63,736 nucleotides of DNA, taken from NCBI GenBank assembly GCA_021736385.1, contig JAIPFY010000009.1:1-63736 (forward strand). The letters run 5' to 3'. This document shows, piece by piece, positions 1 through 8,002 of this stretch; the first letter of the stretch is position 1, and each line of letters begins with the position of its first letter. Under the pieces are notes generated by a model. It made no database searches, was not told where the DNA came from, and saw nothing but the letters and a program-made list of their open reading frames with translations. The translations under genes were made by a program, and so were the position numbers. The stretch comes from Spirochaetia bacterium. Its GTDB lineage: Bacteria; Spirochaetota; Spirochaetia; CAKZLE01.

Positions 1-58
1 CACAGATCCCGTCAGGGTCCTTCAGTGTCAGAGCATCGGTGACTGTGCAGTATGCCAT
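1..58 (-). CDS. 5' end of an unidentified gene (runs off the window)
   Basis: An ATG on the minus strand at 58 opens a frame of 19 codons that is still open at the window edge (begins M-A-Y-C-T-V-T-D-A-L-T-L). It lies 14 bases downstream of the gpsA-like stop and in the same direction, so it may be the next gene of that operon. A TTG directly precedes the ATG. No clear ribosome-binding site is seen and the product cannot be named from so few residues. Confidence 0.35.
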   Translation of the reverse strand, partial: MAYCTVTDALTLKDPDGIC

Positions 59-72
59 CAAGTGAGCCCGAC

Positions 73-1026
73 TCACGAGAGCACGGTGACGATGTACTGA
101 TTCAGATCACTCGAGCCGTATATCAGATCATATAACGCAAGGAGTGTGGTGAACTTGTCTTCGAGATGTCTCTCGATGATGAGCTCACCCATGACCTTGA
201 TCGTCTTCATCCCCTCTATCACGACACCGCTGTGGGTATCATTGGCAAAACCTTTTCCGATGAGCAGTCCCAGCGTCCGGTTCCGGCTGAGGTCGTTGAG
301 CGACGTGAGCCCCAGATCCCCGATACCGCAGTAGTTGAAGATCGTCTGCTCTTCACAGCCGTAGAGCAGCAGCAGGTCTTTCATCTCGTTGACCGCCTTG
401 GTGACCATGATGAAGTCAACATTGGGGGAGTTGTATCTGCCTGAGATGATGCCGATAGCGATCGCATACATGTTCTTCAGGATCGACAGCAGCTCAGCGG
501 CCCTCATGTCGGCGGTATAGTCGGTTATGATCCCGGTATCGGCCAGCACCGTCCCTTTGAGCCACAGGTAGTCTTCATGTGTACCCCCGTAGGTGAGAGC
601 CGAGGGAAGACCGTTGAGCACTTCGACGGCGAAGGTCGGTCCCTTCATGCAGCCGACGCGGCGGAAGGGGATCACTTCCGGCAGGAACCTCCCATCGTTC
701 GAGAACCCCTTTGCCATGTTGATGATCAGGGCGTCCTCCCGGAGTCTGCCTACGAGCGATGCACAGAAGCCCTCGATCGCTTTTGAGGGGATCACCAGGA
801 ACACTGCATCGGCGTCATCCATGCAGGCGGCGTCCCCGCTTGCGGTTATCTCTTTTCTGAGGTGTCTGCTGGGGAAATAGGCCCGGTTCTGGTGGTTGCT
901 GTTGATATCTTCTACGACCGAGGATTCGATCGTGTAGAGTGTTACGTGGTTCTCAGGATTCTCTGACAGGCGTTCTGCAAGTGCGGTACCGAACACACCT
1001 GCTCCTGCTATGACGATCTTATTCAT
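73..1026 (-). CDS. gpsA: glycerol-3-phosphate dehydrogenase, NAD(P)-dependent (GpsA-like)
   Basis: Predicted cytosolic enzyme that interconverts dihydroxyacetone phosphate and sn-glycerol 3-phosphate, the backbone for phospholipids. The 317-residue product has the Rossmann GxGxxG at residues 8-13, a KGF motif near 106, GPTFAVEV at 129-136 (usually GPSFAxEV), the catalytic-lysine motif KNMYAIAIG at 184-192 and SRNRTLG at 247-253. It is somewhat shorter than typical GpsA (about 330) and several motifs are off-consensus, so a divergent GpsA or a GpsA-like dehydrogenase with another substrate remains possible. The start is supported by GGGAGG six bases upstream of the ATG. A sigma-70-type promoter lies just upstream. 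Confidence 0.78.
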   Translation of the reverse strand: MNKIVIAGAGVFGTALAERLSENPENHVTLYTIESSVVEDINSNHQNRAYFPSRHLRKEITASGDAACMDDADAVFLVIPSKAIEGFCASLVGRLREDALIINMAKGFSNDGRFLPEVIPFRRVGCMKGPTFAVEVLNGLPSALTYGGTHEDYLWLKGTVLADTGIITDYTADMRAAELLSILKNMYAIAIGIISGRYNSPNVDFIMVTKAVNEMKDLLLLYGCEEQTIFNYCGIGDLGLTSLNDLSRNRTLGLLIGKGFANDTHSGVVIEGMKTIKVMGELIIERHLEDKFTTLLALYDLIYGSSDLNQYIVTVLS

Positions 1027-1057
1027 GCTGGTCCTCCCTGATCGGTGTCAGGGTCCA

Positions 1058-1086
1058 ATACTATACAATAAATGTGAAAGTGTCAA
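1058..1086 (-). promoter_or_regulatory. sigma-70-type promoter of the gpsA-like gene
   Basis: On the minus strand TTGACA (1086-1081), a 17-base spacer and TAGTAT (1063-1058) lie between the SDR gene and the gpsA-like gene, 32 bases upstream of its ATG. An overlapping TATAGT would give a 15-base spacer. The gpsA-like gene therefore probably has its own promoter. Confidence 0.6.
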
Positions 1087-1093
1087 AAACCAT

Positions 1094-1894
1094 TCAGAGT
1101 ATCTTCTCCAGATCATGCCGTCTCTTGATCGGAAGGAGCAGGACCCTTGCGAGGACCCTCCCTCTGGTCAGCCATTTGATCCTCATGCCGGGGATGGTGT
1201 TCGTGAGGACTCTTCGTGCAAGATAGGTGCTGACCGTATCTGCAGGATCAGAGAGCAGGTTCAGCATCAGCAGATTGTTCTTTGTCCTTTCGGGGTCTCT
1301 GCGCAGATCTTCGATCAGCAGTTCTGTATGGACCATACCGGGATTCAGGGATCCGATGATCACCGGGGAACCGGTGATCTCCTGAGAGAAGGATCGTACG
1401 ATATAGGGGATCGAGAGCTTTGAGACCCCGTAGAGGGACTTCTTATCCATGATCCTGCCGTCACTGCCGAATCCTTCCATGCCATAGATCGCACCGAAGT
1501 CCTGGGCATCCATGAGGGGCTGGATGAGTCTGCAGGTCTCCAGGAACCCGAAGAGGTTGATCGTCAGTACCTCCCGCAACTCTCTGCTGGTGCACTGCAC
1601 GATCTTCTTGTCCGGTTGATTGATCCCTGCGTTGCTGATCCATATGGTGACCGGGCCGAACGAGCGAACGGCAAAATCGTAGAGGTCGGTAATATCATGG
1701 ACTTTCGCTACGTTGCAGATGGCTGCTGCATAGTTCTGCGGGATATCGAGGGATCTCAGTTCCTCGATGGCGGCTGCGATCGTCTCAGGGTTCGTACCGG
1801 AGAAGGTGACGCTGCATCCGAGGTTCAGGAATGCTTTTACCAATCCGAATCCTATGCCTCGAGTCCCCCCTGCGAGTACTACGTGTCTATCCAT
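1094..1894 (-). CDS. short-chain dehydrogenase/reductase
   Basis: An NAD(P)-dependent oxidoreductase of the SDR superfamily, 266 residues. The cofactor motif GGTRGIGFG is at residues 9-17, NAG at 88-90, and the catalytic pair Y155-x3-K159 sits in YGVSK. The stretch that normally holds the catalytic serine reads YGMEGFGSDG. This recalls the NYC1/NOL (chlorophyll b reductase-like) branch of SDRs, where the serine lies in a FNMDGxGS-type motif, so the serine of GFGS may serve. The substrate cannot be deduced. The gene lies upstream of the gpsA-like gene but the two are separated by a promoter. AAGGA upstream of the ATG supports the start. Confidence 0.75.
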   Translation of the reverse strand: MDRHVVLAGGTRGIGFGLVKAFLNLGCSVTFSGTNPETIAAAIEELRSLDIPQNYAAAICNVAKVHDITDLYDFAVRSFGPVTIWISNAGINQPDKKIVQCTSRELREVLTINLFGFLETCRLIQPLMDAQDFGAIYGMEGFGSDGRIMDKKSLYGVSKLSIPYIVRSFSQEITGSPVIIGSLNPGMVHTELLIEDLRRDPERTKNNLLMLNLLSDPADTVSTYLARRVLTNTIPGMRIKWLTRGRVLARVLLLPIKRRHDLEKIL

Positions 1895-1965
1895 GACTAT
1901 GGTTCCTTATCTCATTTTTTTGTAGTATAGCACATGAAATGGTAAGTTGACATACATTCATGCAC

Positions 1966-2928
1966 TCATGTGCATTGATAATTCATCGTTATGTGTTGGA
2001 TCTCAGCTTCATAGAAGGGTTTTCGGACCGGAACGAACCCGAAACGGCGGTAATAGTCCAGTAGATAGTACTGAGCATGCATGGTCAGCTGTGCTGTTCC
2101 TGCCGCTCTGCTCATCTCCAGAACGTACCGCAGCATCATCTCGCCCAGACCGCGACCTCTGTATGAGGGGAGGACGGCAAAGCGTTCGAGCTTGAGAACA
2201 CCGGGAGAGACCGTGCGGAGTCTCAGACATCCGGCCGGTTCACAGCCGCAGTAGAGCAGCAGATGGTCACAGGAAAGGTCTTTCCCGTCAAGTTCTATCC
2301 GGCTGTCCACCTGCTGTCCCTCGATGAATACCACTTTTCGAATGTCCTGACAGATCTGGATGTGTCTCAAGTCCTCTTCAGTCGGTTCTCCGCCGGGTCT
2401 GATCTGTATGATCTGTCGTTTGGCAGGCAGGGTCTCCATGACACTGAAGTGGGTATCATCATAGATGACATCCCCTACGATGGAGAAGCCACGCTGTTCA
2501 TACATGCTGATCAGGCGTGCAGCTCTGGTGAGTACCACCAGACGTATCGACCGGTAGCCCTGCCGCTCTGCCCGGGCCAGAGCAAAGTCGAAGAGCTGTG
2601 ATCCGATGCCTTTCCCCTGGTATGAGGGGAGGACACCCAACCGTGCTATGGTAAGGTAGTTGTCCGTCTCAAGGAGCCATGATATGTGAGAGAGGACTTC
2701 TATGTCGATATCATGGGTCAGGGTCACGGTCCCGACCACCTGCTGTCCATCGGTGACGACGAAGACCTGTTCATGCAGCAGGTCTTCGATAACCATCTCT
2801 CTGGTCGGGTACTCGTCTGTCCAGGTTTCCAGACCATCCTCCCGGAGTTTCTGCGCACAGGAGGTGAAGATATGCATGATGCCGGGAATATCGTCCTGCT
2901 GTGCAGGTTGTATCTCTATGGTTCTCAT
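1966..2928 (-). CDS. tandem GNAT-family N-acetyltransferase (two domains)
   Basis: About 320 residues containing two acetyl-CoA-dependent N-acetyltransferase folds in one chain. The first (roughly residues 1-150) has the acetyl-CoA pyrophosphate loop GKGIGSQL. The second (roughly 165-320) has RGRGLGEMM and begins with an IRKVVFIEGQQV segment typical of the YjcF/ElaA-like GNAT branch. Acceptor substrates are unknown; they could be small amines, antibiotics or protein N-termini. The frame extends to a GTG at 2934, but I prefer ATG 2928 because the -10 box ends at 2935, only six bases before it, which implies a leaderless message. Confidence 0.75.
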   Translation of the reverse strand: MRTIEIQPAQQDDIPGIMHIFTSCAQKLREDGLETWTDEYPTREMVIEDLLHEQVFVVTDGQQVVGTVTLTHDIDIEVLSHISWLLETDNYLTIARLGVLPSYQGKGIGSQLFDFALARAERQGYRSIRLVVLTRAARLISMYEQRGFSIVGDVIYDDTHFSVMETLPAKRQIIQIRPGGEPTEEDLRHIQICQDIRKVVFIEGQQVDSRIELDGKDLSCDHLLLYCGCEPAGCLRLRTVSPGVLKLERFAVLPSYRGRGLGEMMLRYVLEMSRAAGTAQLTMHAQYYLLDYYRRFGFVPVRKPFYEAEIQHITMNYQCT

Positions 2929-2934
2929 TCGCAC

Positions 2935-2964
2935 AGTATAGTAGGAAACGCCGGGGTGTCACAA
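2935..2964 (-). promoter_or_regulatory. promoter, apparently leaderless, of the tandem GNAT gene
   Basis: On the minus strand a TATACT -10 box (2940-2935) is followed by six bases and then the ATG. The -35 is weaker: TTGTGA at 2964-2959 with an 18-base spacer. There is no ribosome-binding site between the -10 and the start codon. Confidence 0.5.
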
Positions 2965-2974
2965 GAGATGTCTC

Positions 2975-3685
2975 TCAGCGTCCGGCTATCTTGATCGTCC
3001 GGGCATAGGGGTGCATCAGCTGAGCGTACTCCTTCAGCAGATCAGGTGAGGTTCGTGGCAGGGTCCGCAGAGCCGGATCGGGAAGGTTGTCTCTGGGTAC
3101 GAACGGCTGCAGGGTATAGCAGGCTGCTCCCTCGATCAGCTTCCCGATCGAGAGCATCTCACTGCGGGTATGAAAGGAGGCAAGGACCGTCGTGCGGAAC
3201 TCATAGGCGGTGTTCCCTGCCTTCAGCAGGTCTACCGAGCCTCTGATGCGCTCGCTCTGCCCGTAGGAGACGAACGAACGGTAGTGTTCGAGAGCACATT
3301 TCACATCCATCGCTACGTAGTCCAGCTGATCGAGCAGTCCTTCGAGCATGTCAGGATGGGAACCGTTCGTGTCGAGTTTGACCCGTAGTCCCTGATCCTT
3401 GAACCAGGTCACCAGCTGAGGCAGGTGAGGAACGAGTGTCGGTTCCCCCCCAGTGATGGTGACCCCGTCTATCCAGTCCTTCTTCCTGAACCGATCTATC
3501 GCCATGCGAAGCTCATCTGCACTGAGACCTGCTTCCCTGCTGCCCATCAGCGGTGCGTTATGGCAGTACCCGCAGGAGAAGTTGCATCCGGAGGTGAACA
3601 GTACGGCACTGATCGATCCGGGGAAGTCCACCAGGGATGGCCTTTGCAGGAACCCGTAGATCTGCGTGGTTTCAGGCAGGCCCAT
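2975..3685 (-). CDS. nrdG: anaerobic ribonucleotide reductase activating protein (radical SAM)
   Basis: A radical SAM activase that uses a [4Fe-4S] cluster and S-adenosylmethionine to install the glycyl radical on NrdD. The 236-residue protein has the cluster motif C34-x3-C38-x2-C41 (CNFSCGYC) and a GGEP motif near residue 80. It is longer than the E. coli enzyme (about 154) and resembles the larger NrdG form found in many anaerobes. It overlaps the redoxin gene by 14 bases and follows nrdD, so the three form one operon. Without nrdD next to it, a pyruvate formate-lyase-type activase would be the alternative. Confidence 0.88.
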   Translation of the reverse strand: MGLPETTQIYGFLQRPSLVDFPGSISAVLFTSGCNFSCGYCHNAPLMGSREAGLSADELRMAIDRFRKKDWIDGVTITGGEPTLVPHLPQLVTWFKDQGLRVKLDTNGSHPDMLEGLLDQLDYVAMDVKCALEHYRSFVSYGQSERIRGSVDLLKAGNTAYEFRTTVLASFHTRSEMLSIGKLIEGAACYTLQPFVPRDNLPDPALRTLPRTSPDLLKEYAQLMHPYARTIKIAGR

Positions 3686-4082
3686 CGGGTATCTCCTTCG
3701 CCTGTTTGAGCAGATGGGTGATCATTGCCGGGGTGATCGTCCCGGTACTCGTGTAGTCCGTCTGCAGCCCGAGGTAGGTATAGAGCCTGAAGTCCCTGCA
3801 GACGGGGTCTGCTGCTCCGGGTCTCTCGTTGGTCATCCGTTCATAGCGGCCGGTTCCTTCATCGTAGCGTGTTATGATCAGTGCCGGGATCCGCTGGGGG
3901 TTGATGCACTCGGTATTGCAGAATTCCACGAGTCCTGCTTCGGTCATCACATCAAGGTAGCGTTTGGAGAAATCACTCCACAGTTCTTTTTTCAGCAGGG
4001 TATCGACCCGCTGATTGAGGGTGTGGCACTTCTGACATCCCTCTTTTCCGAAGATCACTATCTGGTATGGTGTCTGTTCCAT
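3672..4082 (-). CDS. glutaredoxin/thioredoxin-like protein of the nrdD operon
   Basis: A 136-residue redoxin-like protein with an N-terminal beta strand followed by GCQKC (C16-x2-C19) and a cis-proline candidate in RIPALI (P66), the hallmarks of the thioredoxin fold. Two more cysteines (55 and 59) lie in between. It sits between nrdD and nrdG, 12 bases downstream of nrdD, so it is probably the electron donor that re-reduces NrdD. Redoxin-dependent class III reductases with an adjacent NrdH-like gene are known, for example in Neisseria bacilliformis. The function is inferred from context and the CxxC motif. Confidence 0.72.
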   Translation of the reverse strand: MEQTPYQIVIFGKEGCQKCHTLNQRVDTLLKKELWSDFSKRYLDVMTEAGLVEFCNTECINPQRIPALIITRYDEGTGRYERMTNERPGAADPVCRDFRLYTYLGLQTDYTSTGTITPAMITHLLKQAKEIPDGPA

Positions 4083-4094
4083 GGGTAGTCCTCC

Positions 4095-6794
4095 TTAGGC
4101 CCTTCGCAGGGTATCGATCGCATCATCAGCTGTCTCCAGAGCATAGTTCCCGGCCTGTCTGGCCTTGAGCTCCCCATACCGTTTTGATTTGTTCCAGTTC
4201 TGCACGCGGCTGAAGTAGCCTACGACGCGTGTCTCTCCGAACACATCAGTCGAGCCGCAGCGTTCGCAGTGGTCATGCAGTCCCCTGAAGCTGTGACTGC
4301 AGGTAGTACAGTAGGTGAATTCAGGGGAGATGGTCAGCTGTGCACTCTGTGTACGGAAGAAGACTTCTTTCATGAGCAGGGCCACAGATTCGGCAGAGGG
4401 CTGCTCCTCGCCCACGAAGGCGTGAGTGATCGCACCTGATTCTATCAGGCTGTGGAACTTGCTTTGCTGTACGATCCGCTCTACCAGAGAGACCGGTGCA
4501 TCGGCGGTAAGATGGATGGAGTTGGTGTAGTAGGCACTGTCCTCGTCTCCTTTGACCACAGCAGCTGCTTCCTGCGGGAAATAGATCAGATCGGTCTTTG
4601 CCAGCCTTCGTGCAGCACTCTCAGCCGGTGATTCTTCGAGGCTGAACTTCAGCTGGTGTTTTGCGGCGAGTTTCCTGGCTTTCAGGTACATGTGTGCCAC
4701 GATGCGCAGTCCCAGATCCAGTGCCTCCTGATCTTCGTGCAGTTCCCTGCCGGTGAGGAAGTTCACGGCGTCATTGACCCCTATCAGTCCGATGATGTAG
4801 GTGCAGGTCTCCAGGTCGACATAGGGTCTCCCGTCACAGGCGGTCTTCCCGATCTGATAGAGCGGCCTTCCCGGTTCCCTGATCATCTGTGCGATGGTCG
4901 CCTTCTTCTCCAGATGAGCCTGCACTGCCAGATCCATCGTCGCATCCAGCTCTTCACACAGCCCTTCGAAGGTCTTCTTCCCGCGTTTGCCCGCACGATA
5001 GGCGGCCTGCGGGATGTTGATGGTGACATTCTGGAATCCACAGAACCGCATCGACTCGGGATGTTTGAGCATCCGGTTGTCCTGTATGGTGGTTCTCAGG
5101 CGGCAGCAGGCGGAGAGGGTCACCTCATCACGATCGAAGATGAAGTAGGTCGATCCGTTCCTGCTTGCCAGTTCACAGGCTTCCTTGTAGACAGCATACT
5201 GTGCAGGGTCGGTGAAGGTCTCGTCGCTGATATGGAAGTCGCATTTGGGGAATTCGAACACCCGGCCGTTCCGGTCGCCCTCGCCCCAGACCTCCAGCAG
5301 AGCGGAGGCGAAGTCCCTGGTCTCTCTGGTGTAGTCTCCGTAGGTCACGATACGCCACCGGTGTTCCTCAAGCCGTTGTGAGACCTCCTGATCATAGGTG
5401 ATCCCTTTTTCCTCATCGGTGAGTTCCCTGAGTACCAGATGCTGTGTTCCTTCACTGTCGGTATACACCAGGTCCATCAGCCTGTTCCCTTTGGGGTCGG
5501 TAGCATCTCTCAGGACCTCTGTGACTGGGACCTTCTCATCCCCGATCCACATCATGTAGGTCCCTCCCGGTCCGATGGCTGGGACCTCTTTGAGGTAGTT
5601 CGGTACGCCGGTGTGGATATTGAAATCGAGGAACAAGGTCTGTCCCCCTCGGGAGAAGGCGTTCTGTGATCCGTTGAAGATCATCTCCTGAGCGATCTGT
5701 TTGAGCCCGGAGGTCGACAGGCCTTCCAGGTACGGGGCATAGAGGATGTTGATGTAGGCGATCCCCAGAGCTCCTGCATAGTTTGCCTGCATGCTTGCCA
5801 GGAAGGTGTTCAGGTGCCCGGTCAGCACACTTGCACTGCGTGCCGGTCTTGATTCCGTATTGAGGTTGCTCAGCCCCTGCAGGCCGTACTTCTTGATGTA
5901 TTCGATCGAGTGAGAGGAGCAGTAGACCCTGTGAGGATACCCCAGATCATGCAGATGGATCGCACCGGTATCATGGGCCCGTTTGACTTCGGATGAGAAG
6001 ATGGTATCGAGTCCCCACTGTTTGAGGACCATCTCAGCGATCCCCAGGTTGACTGCCTCAGGGTTGTTGTTCACGATGTTGCTGTTCTCGGTGGGTTTGG
6101 AGAACATCAGCTGTTCGACGAACTTCTTGGGGATCCGATAGATCGAGAGGTCCTGCAGCTGCTCGGTATGGTCCCGGTCAGAGAGGACGTTGTTCACCAG
6201 TTCTCGAATCAGTGCGGTGTTCAGGGTCTTCATCGAACTTGAGAGCACCATGTTCTCCACTTCTTTTGCAACGCTGTCTGCAAGGTCGACCGAAAGATCG
6301 GTCTCTTCCACGATCTGTCTGACGATCTCCTTCCGGTCCCAGGGGGTGGCGATGTTTCCCGATGTCGATTCTACCAGCAGCAGGCTCGCATCGGTGATGT
6401 CCATATCCTCACTCAGGTTGGCACCTCTGATCCTGATCGCCCTTCTTGCCACTTCCCGCTGCTTCCGGTATCGCTTGAAAGCTGCGACTACCAGAGCACA
6501 GTCGGCCTCTGCGAGGACGATCTCAACCAGGTCCTGCACATCTTCGATGTGCGGGATCCTTCTACCGTCTTCCTCAGGGCGCACGTAGTACTCAGATGTC
6601 GGGGTGTTGAGTTGTTCGAGTACCTTCTGTGTGAGATCTGCTGCCCTGCGGGTATCGATACCCGGGTCCCCGCCGCTTCGTGACACTGCTTTGGCTGATT
6701 TGCTGATTGCCTGCTCGATCTTCTGCCTGCTGAAGGGGACCACATGTCCGCTTCGCTTCTTGAATCCGTCAAATTGGAGATCCTGGTCTATCAT
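4095..6794 (-). CDS. nrdD: anaerobic (class III) ribonucleoside-triphosphate reductase
   Basis: Glycyl-radical enzyme that reduces ribonucleoside triphosphates to deoxyribonucleotides without oxygen. In the 899-residue form there is an N-terminal ATP-cone allosteric domain (roughly residues 15-115), a ten-stranded barrel domain, a C-terminal zinc ribbon with cysteines 829, 832, 843 and 846, and the glycyl-radical motif RVVGYFS with Gly859. It is much longer than the well-studied enzymes (about 600-710). The frame extends to GTG 6818, but ATG 6794 has AAGGA eight bases upstream and is preferred. Together with the redoxin and nrdG it makes a complete oxygen-sensitive deoxynucleotide system, apparently controlled by NrdR. 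Confidence 0.93.
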   Translation of the reverse strand: MIDQDLQFDGFKKRSGHVVPFSRQKIEQAISKSAKAVSRSGGDPGIDTRRAADLTQKVLEQLNTPTSEYYVRPEEDGRRIPHIEDVQDLVEIVLAEADCALVVAAFKRYRKQREVARRAIRIRGANLSEDMDITDASLLLVESTSGNIATPWDRKEIVRQIVEETDLSVDLADSVAKEVENMVLSSSMKTLNTALIRELVNNVLSDRDHTEQLQDLSIYRIPKKFVEQLMFSKPTENSNIVNNNPEAVNLGIAEMVLKQWGLDTIFSSEVKRAHDTGAIHLHDLGYPHRVYCSSHSIEYIKKYGLQGLSNLNTESRPARSASVLTGHLNTFLASMQANYAGALGIAYINILYAPYLEGLSTSGLKQIAQEMIFNGSQNAFSRGGQTLFLDFNIHTGVPNYLKEVPAIGPGGTYMMWIGDEKVPVTEVLRDATDPKGNRLMDLVYTDSEGTQHLVLRELTDEEKGITYDQEVSQRLEEHRWRIVTYGDYTRETRDFASALLEVWGEGDRNGRVFEFPKCDFHISDETFTDPAQYAVYKEACELASRNGSTYFIFDRDEVTLSACCRLRTTIQDNRMLKHPESMRFCGFQNVTINIPQAAYRAGKRGKKTFEGLCEELDATMDLAVQAHLEKKATIAQMIREPGRPLYQIGKTACDGRPYVDLETCTYIIGLIGVNDAVNFLTGRELHEDQEALDLGLRIVAHMYLKARKLAAKHQLKFSLEESPAESAARRLAKTDLIYFPQEAAAVVKGDEDSAYYTNSIHLTADAPVSLVERIVQQSKFHSLIESGAITHAFVGEEQPSAESVALLMKEVFFRTQSAQLTISPEFTYCTTCSHSFRGLHDHCERCGSTDVFGETRVVGYFSRVQNWNKSKRYGELKARQAGNYALETADDAIDTLRRA

Positions 6795-6984
6795 ATGCCT
6801 GTTCCTTATCCCCCTCACAGAGGGCGCACTCTTTCATAGCGTGTATGTTTGTGTATCACGCTCGTACGTGCGGTGTTCTGAGTATGTTCGATCATTATGA
6901 TGTCGAATAAGCTCGTCTGCGCCTGTTCGACCCGGTGACTGTGTATGCTCTCAATGTGGGTGCATCCGATGTCTTTGTCTATAT

Positions 6985-7030
6985 ACACTATATATTGTGT
7001 ATATAGACAAAGTCAATCTATATGTAGCGT
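6985..7030. promoter_or_regulatory. pair of NrdR boxes upstream of nrdD
   Basis: Box 1 (6985-7000) reads ACACTATATATTGTGT and fits the NrdR consensus at all 16 positions. It is the centre of a 38-base near-perfect palindrome that spreads about 11 bases to each side. Box 2 (7015-7030) fits at 12 of 16 positions. The boxes start 30 bases apart, close to three helical turns, which is the usual arrangement for NrdR, the deoxynucleotide-sensing repressor. The nrdR gene is not in this window. Confidence 0.85.
6987..7016 (-). promoter_or_regulatory. nrdD promoter overlapping the NrdR boxes
   Basis: On the minus strand TTGACT (7016-7011), an 18-base spacer and TATAGT (6992-6987) point at nrdD. The -10 lies inside NrdR box 1 and the -35 overlaps box 2, so bound NrdR would block polymerase directly. 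The predicted leader to nrdD is about 185 bases long; I see no gene in it. Confidence 0.75.
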
Positions 7031-7099
7031 ATTTTTTTGTTGAGGGAGGTCCAGAGTGATACCTGCTGCAGGTATGGGAAGTTAGCTGTGAGAACAGGA

Positions 7100-8002
7100 T
7101 CAGCGGCCTGTGGGCTGCTTCTCTAGGATGTTCCCGAGTGTTCCCGTCCATGAGATAGCCTGTACCGGGCATATCTCCTTACATGCTCCACATCTGATGC
7201 ACTCTGCACTATCGAGTTCACTGACCGGGTCCAGTCCCATGCCGCAGGCCTGCTGGCACAGACCGCAGGAGATACAGCGATCATGATCGAGGCTCAGGCG
7301 GATGATGGAGAACTTGTTGCATACACCGTATATGGCTCCGAGGGGACAGAGGAACTTACAGAAGGGACGGTTCTCATAGAGCGAGAGCAGGACGATCGAC
7401 AGGGCGATAGCGGCCTTGAGAAAGAAGCGCCATCCGATGAGGGCCCTGAGCCCTGCGTTGGTCAGAAGCAGCGGCAAGGCTGCTTCGATGGTCCCTGCAG
7501 GGCAGATGTAGGCGCAGAACCAGGTCTCTCCGAGCCCTCCTTCATTACGAAAGAGCACGGGGAAGAGGAACACGGTGGTGATCAGCATGAGGTATTTCAG
7601 ATACCGCAGGGGAGACTTCGGGACCGGGGTCCCTGACGGGACGGCAGTGCGGACTCTCTTCCTGCCAGGGATCTTGTACAGCAGTTCCTGCAGCAGCCCG
7701 AAGGGGCAGAGCCATCCACAGGTGAAGCGGCCGGCAGCAGTACCCAGGAGGGCGATGGTACCCAGAGCATAGAGTGAGATACGGCTCTGGTAGGCTGCGA
7801 GGGTGGTCTGCAGCGCCCCGATGGGACAGGAGCCCAATGCTCCGGGACAGGAGTAGCAGTTGAGCCCCGGCACGCAGATATGCTTTGCCCCGCCGCGATA
7901 GATCCTGCCGGTAGCGAACCCGGTCAGATAGCTGTTGGTCCCAAGGCTGAAGAGTGCCTGCACGATCTTTCGTGTACGACCGAGGTGTGGATGAGCCATC
8001 AT
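7100..8002 (-). CDS. membrane-bound 4Fe-4S polyferredoxin (NapH/YccM-like)
   Basis: Integral membrane electron carrier of 300 residues. The N-terminal part has a CYSCPGALGSCP cysteine cluster, followed by hydrophobic segments that include CGWLCPFG and CKFLCPLG, the twin CxxxCP motifs of NapH/NosR/CcoG-like proteins. The C-terminus carries two ferredoxin motifs, CISCGLCQQAC and CIRCGACKEICP. Such proteins pass electrons between a quinol or flavin donor and a reductase; the partner here is unknown. Its ATG overlaps the stop of the 50-residue CxxC gene (ATGA), so the two are translationally coupled. Confidence 0.85.
   Translation of the reverse strand: MMAHPHLGRTRKIVQALFSLGTNSYLTGFATGRIYRGGAKHICVPGLNCYSCPGALGSCPIGALQTTLAAYQSRISLYALGTIALLGTAAGRFTCGWLCPFGLLQELLYKIPGRKRVRTAVPSGTPVPKSPLRYLKYLMLITTVFLFPVLFRNEGGLGETWFCAYICPAGTIEAALPLLLTNAGLRALIGWRFFLKAAIALSIVLLSLYENRPFCKFLCPLGAIYGVCNKFSIIRLSLDHDRCISCGLCQQACGMGLDPVSELDSAECIRCGACKEICPVQAISWTGTLGNILEKQPTGR

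Noticed and set aside
6971-7010. The nrdD upstream palindrome as an FNR/CRP or phage operator
   Set aside because: The core fits NrdR completely, lies at nrdD and has a second phased box; TTGAT/ATCAA half-sites of FNR are absent.
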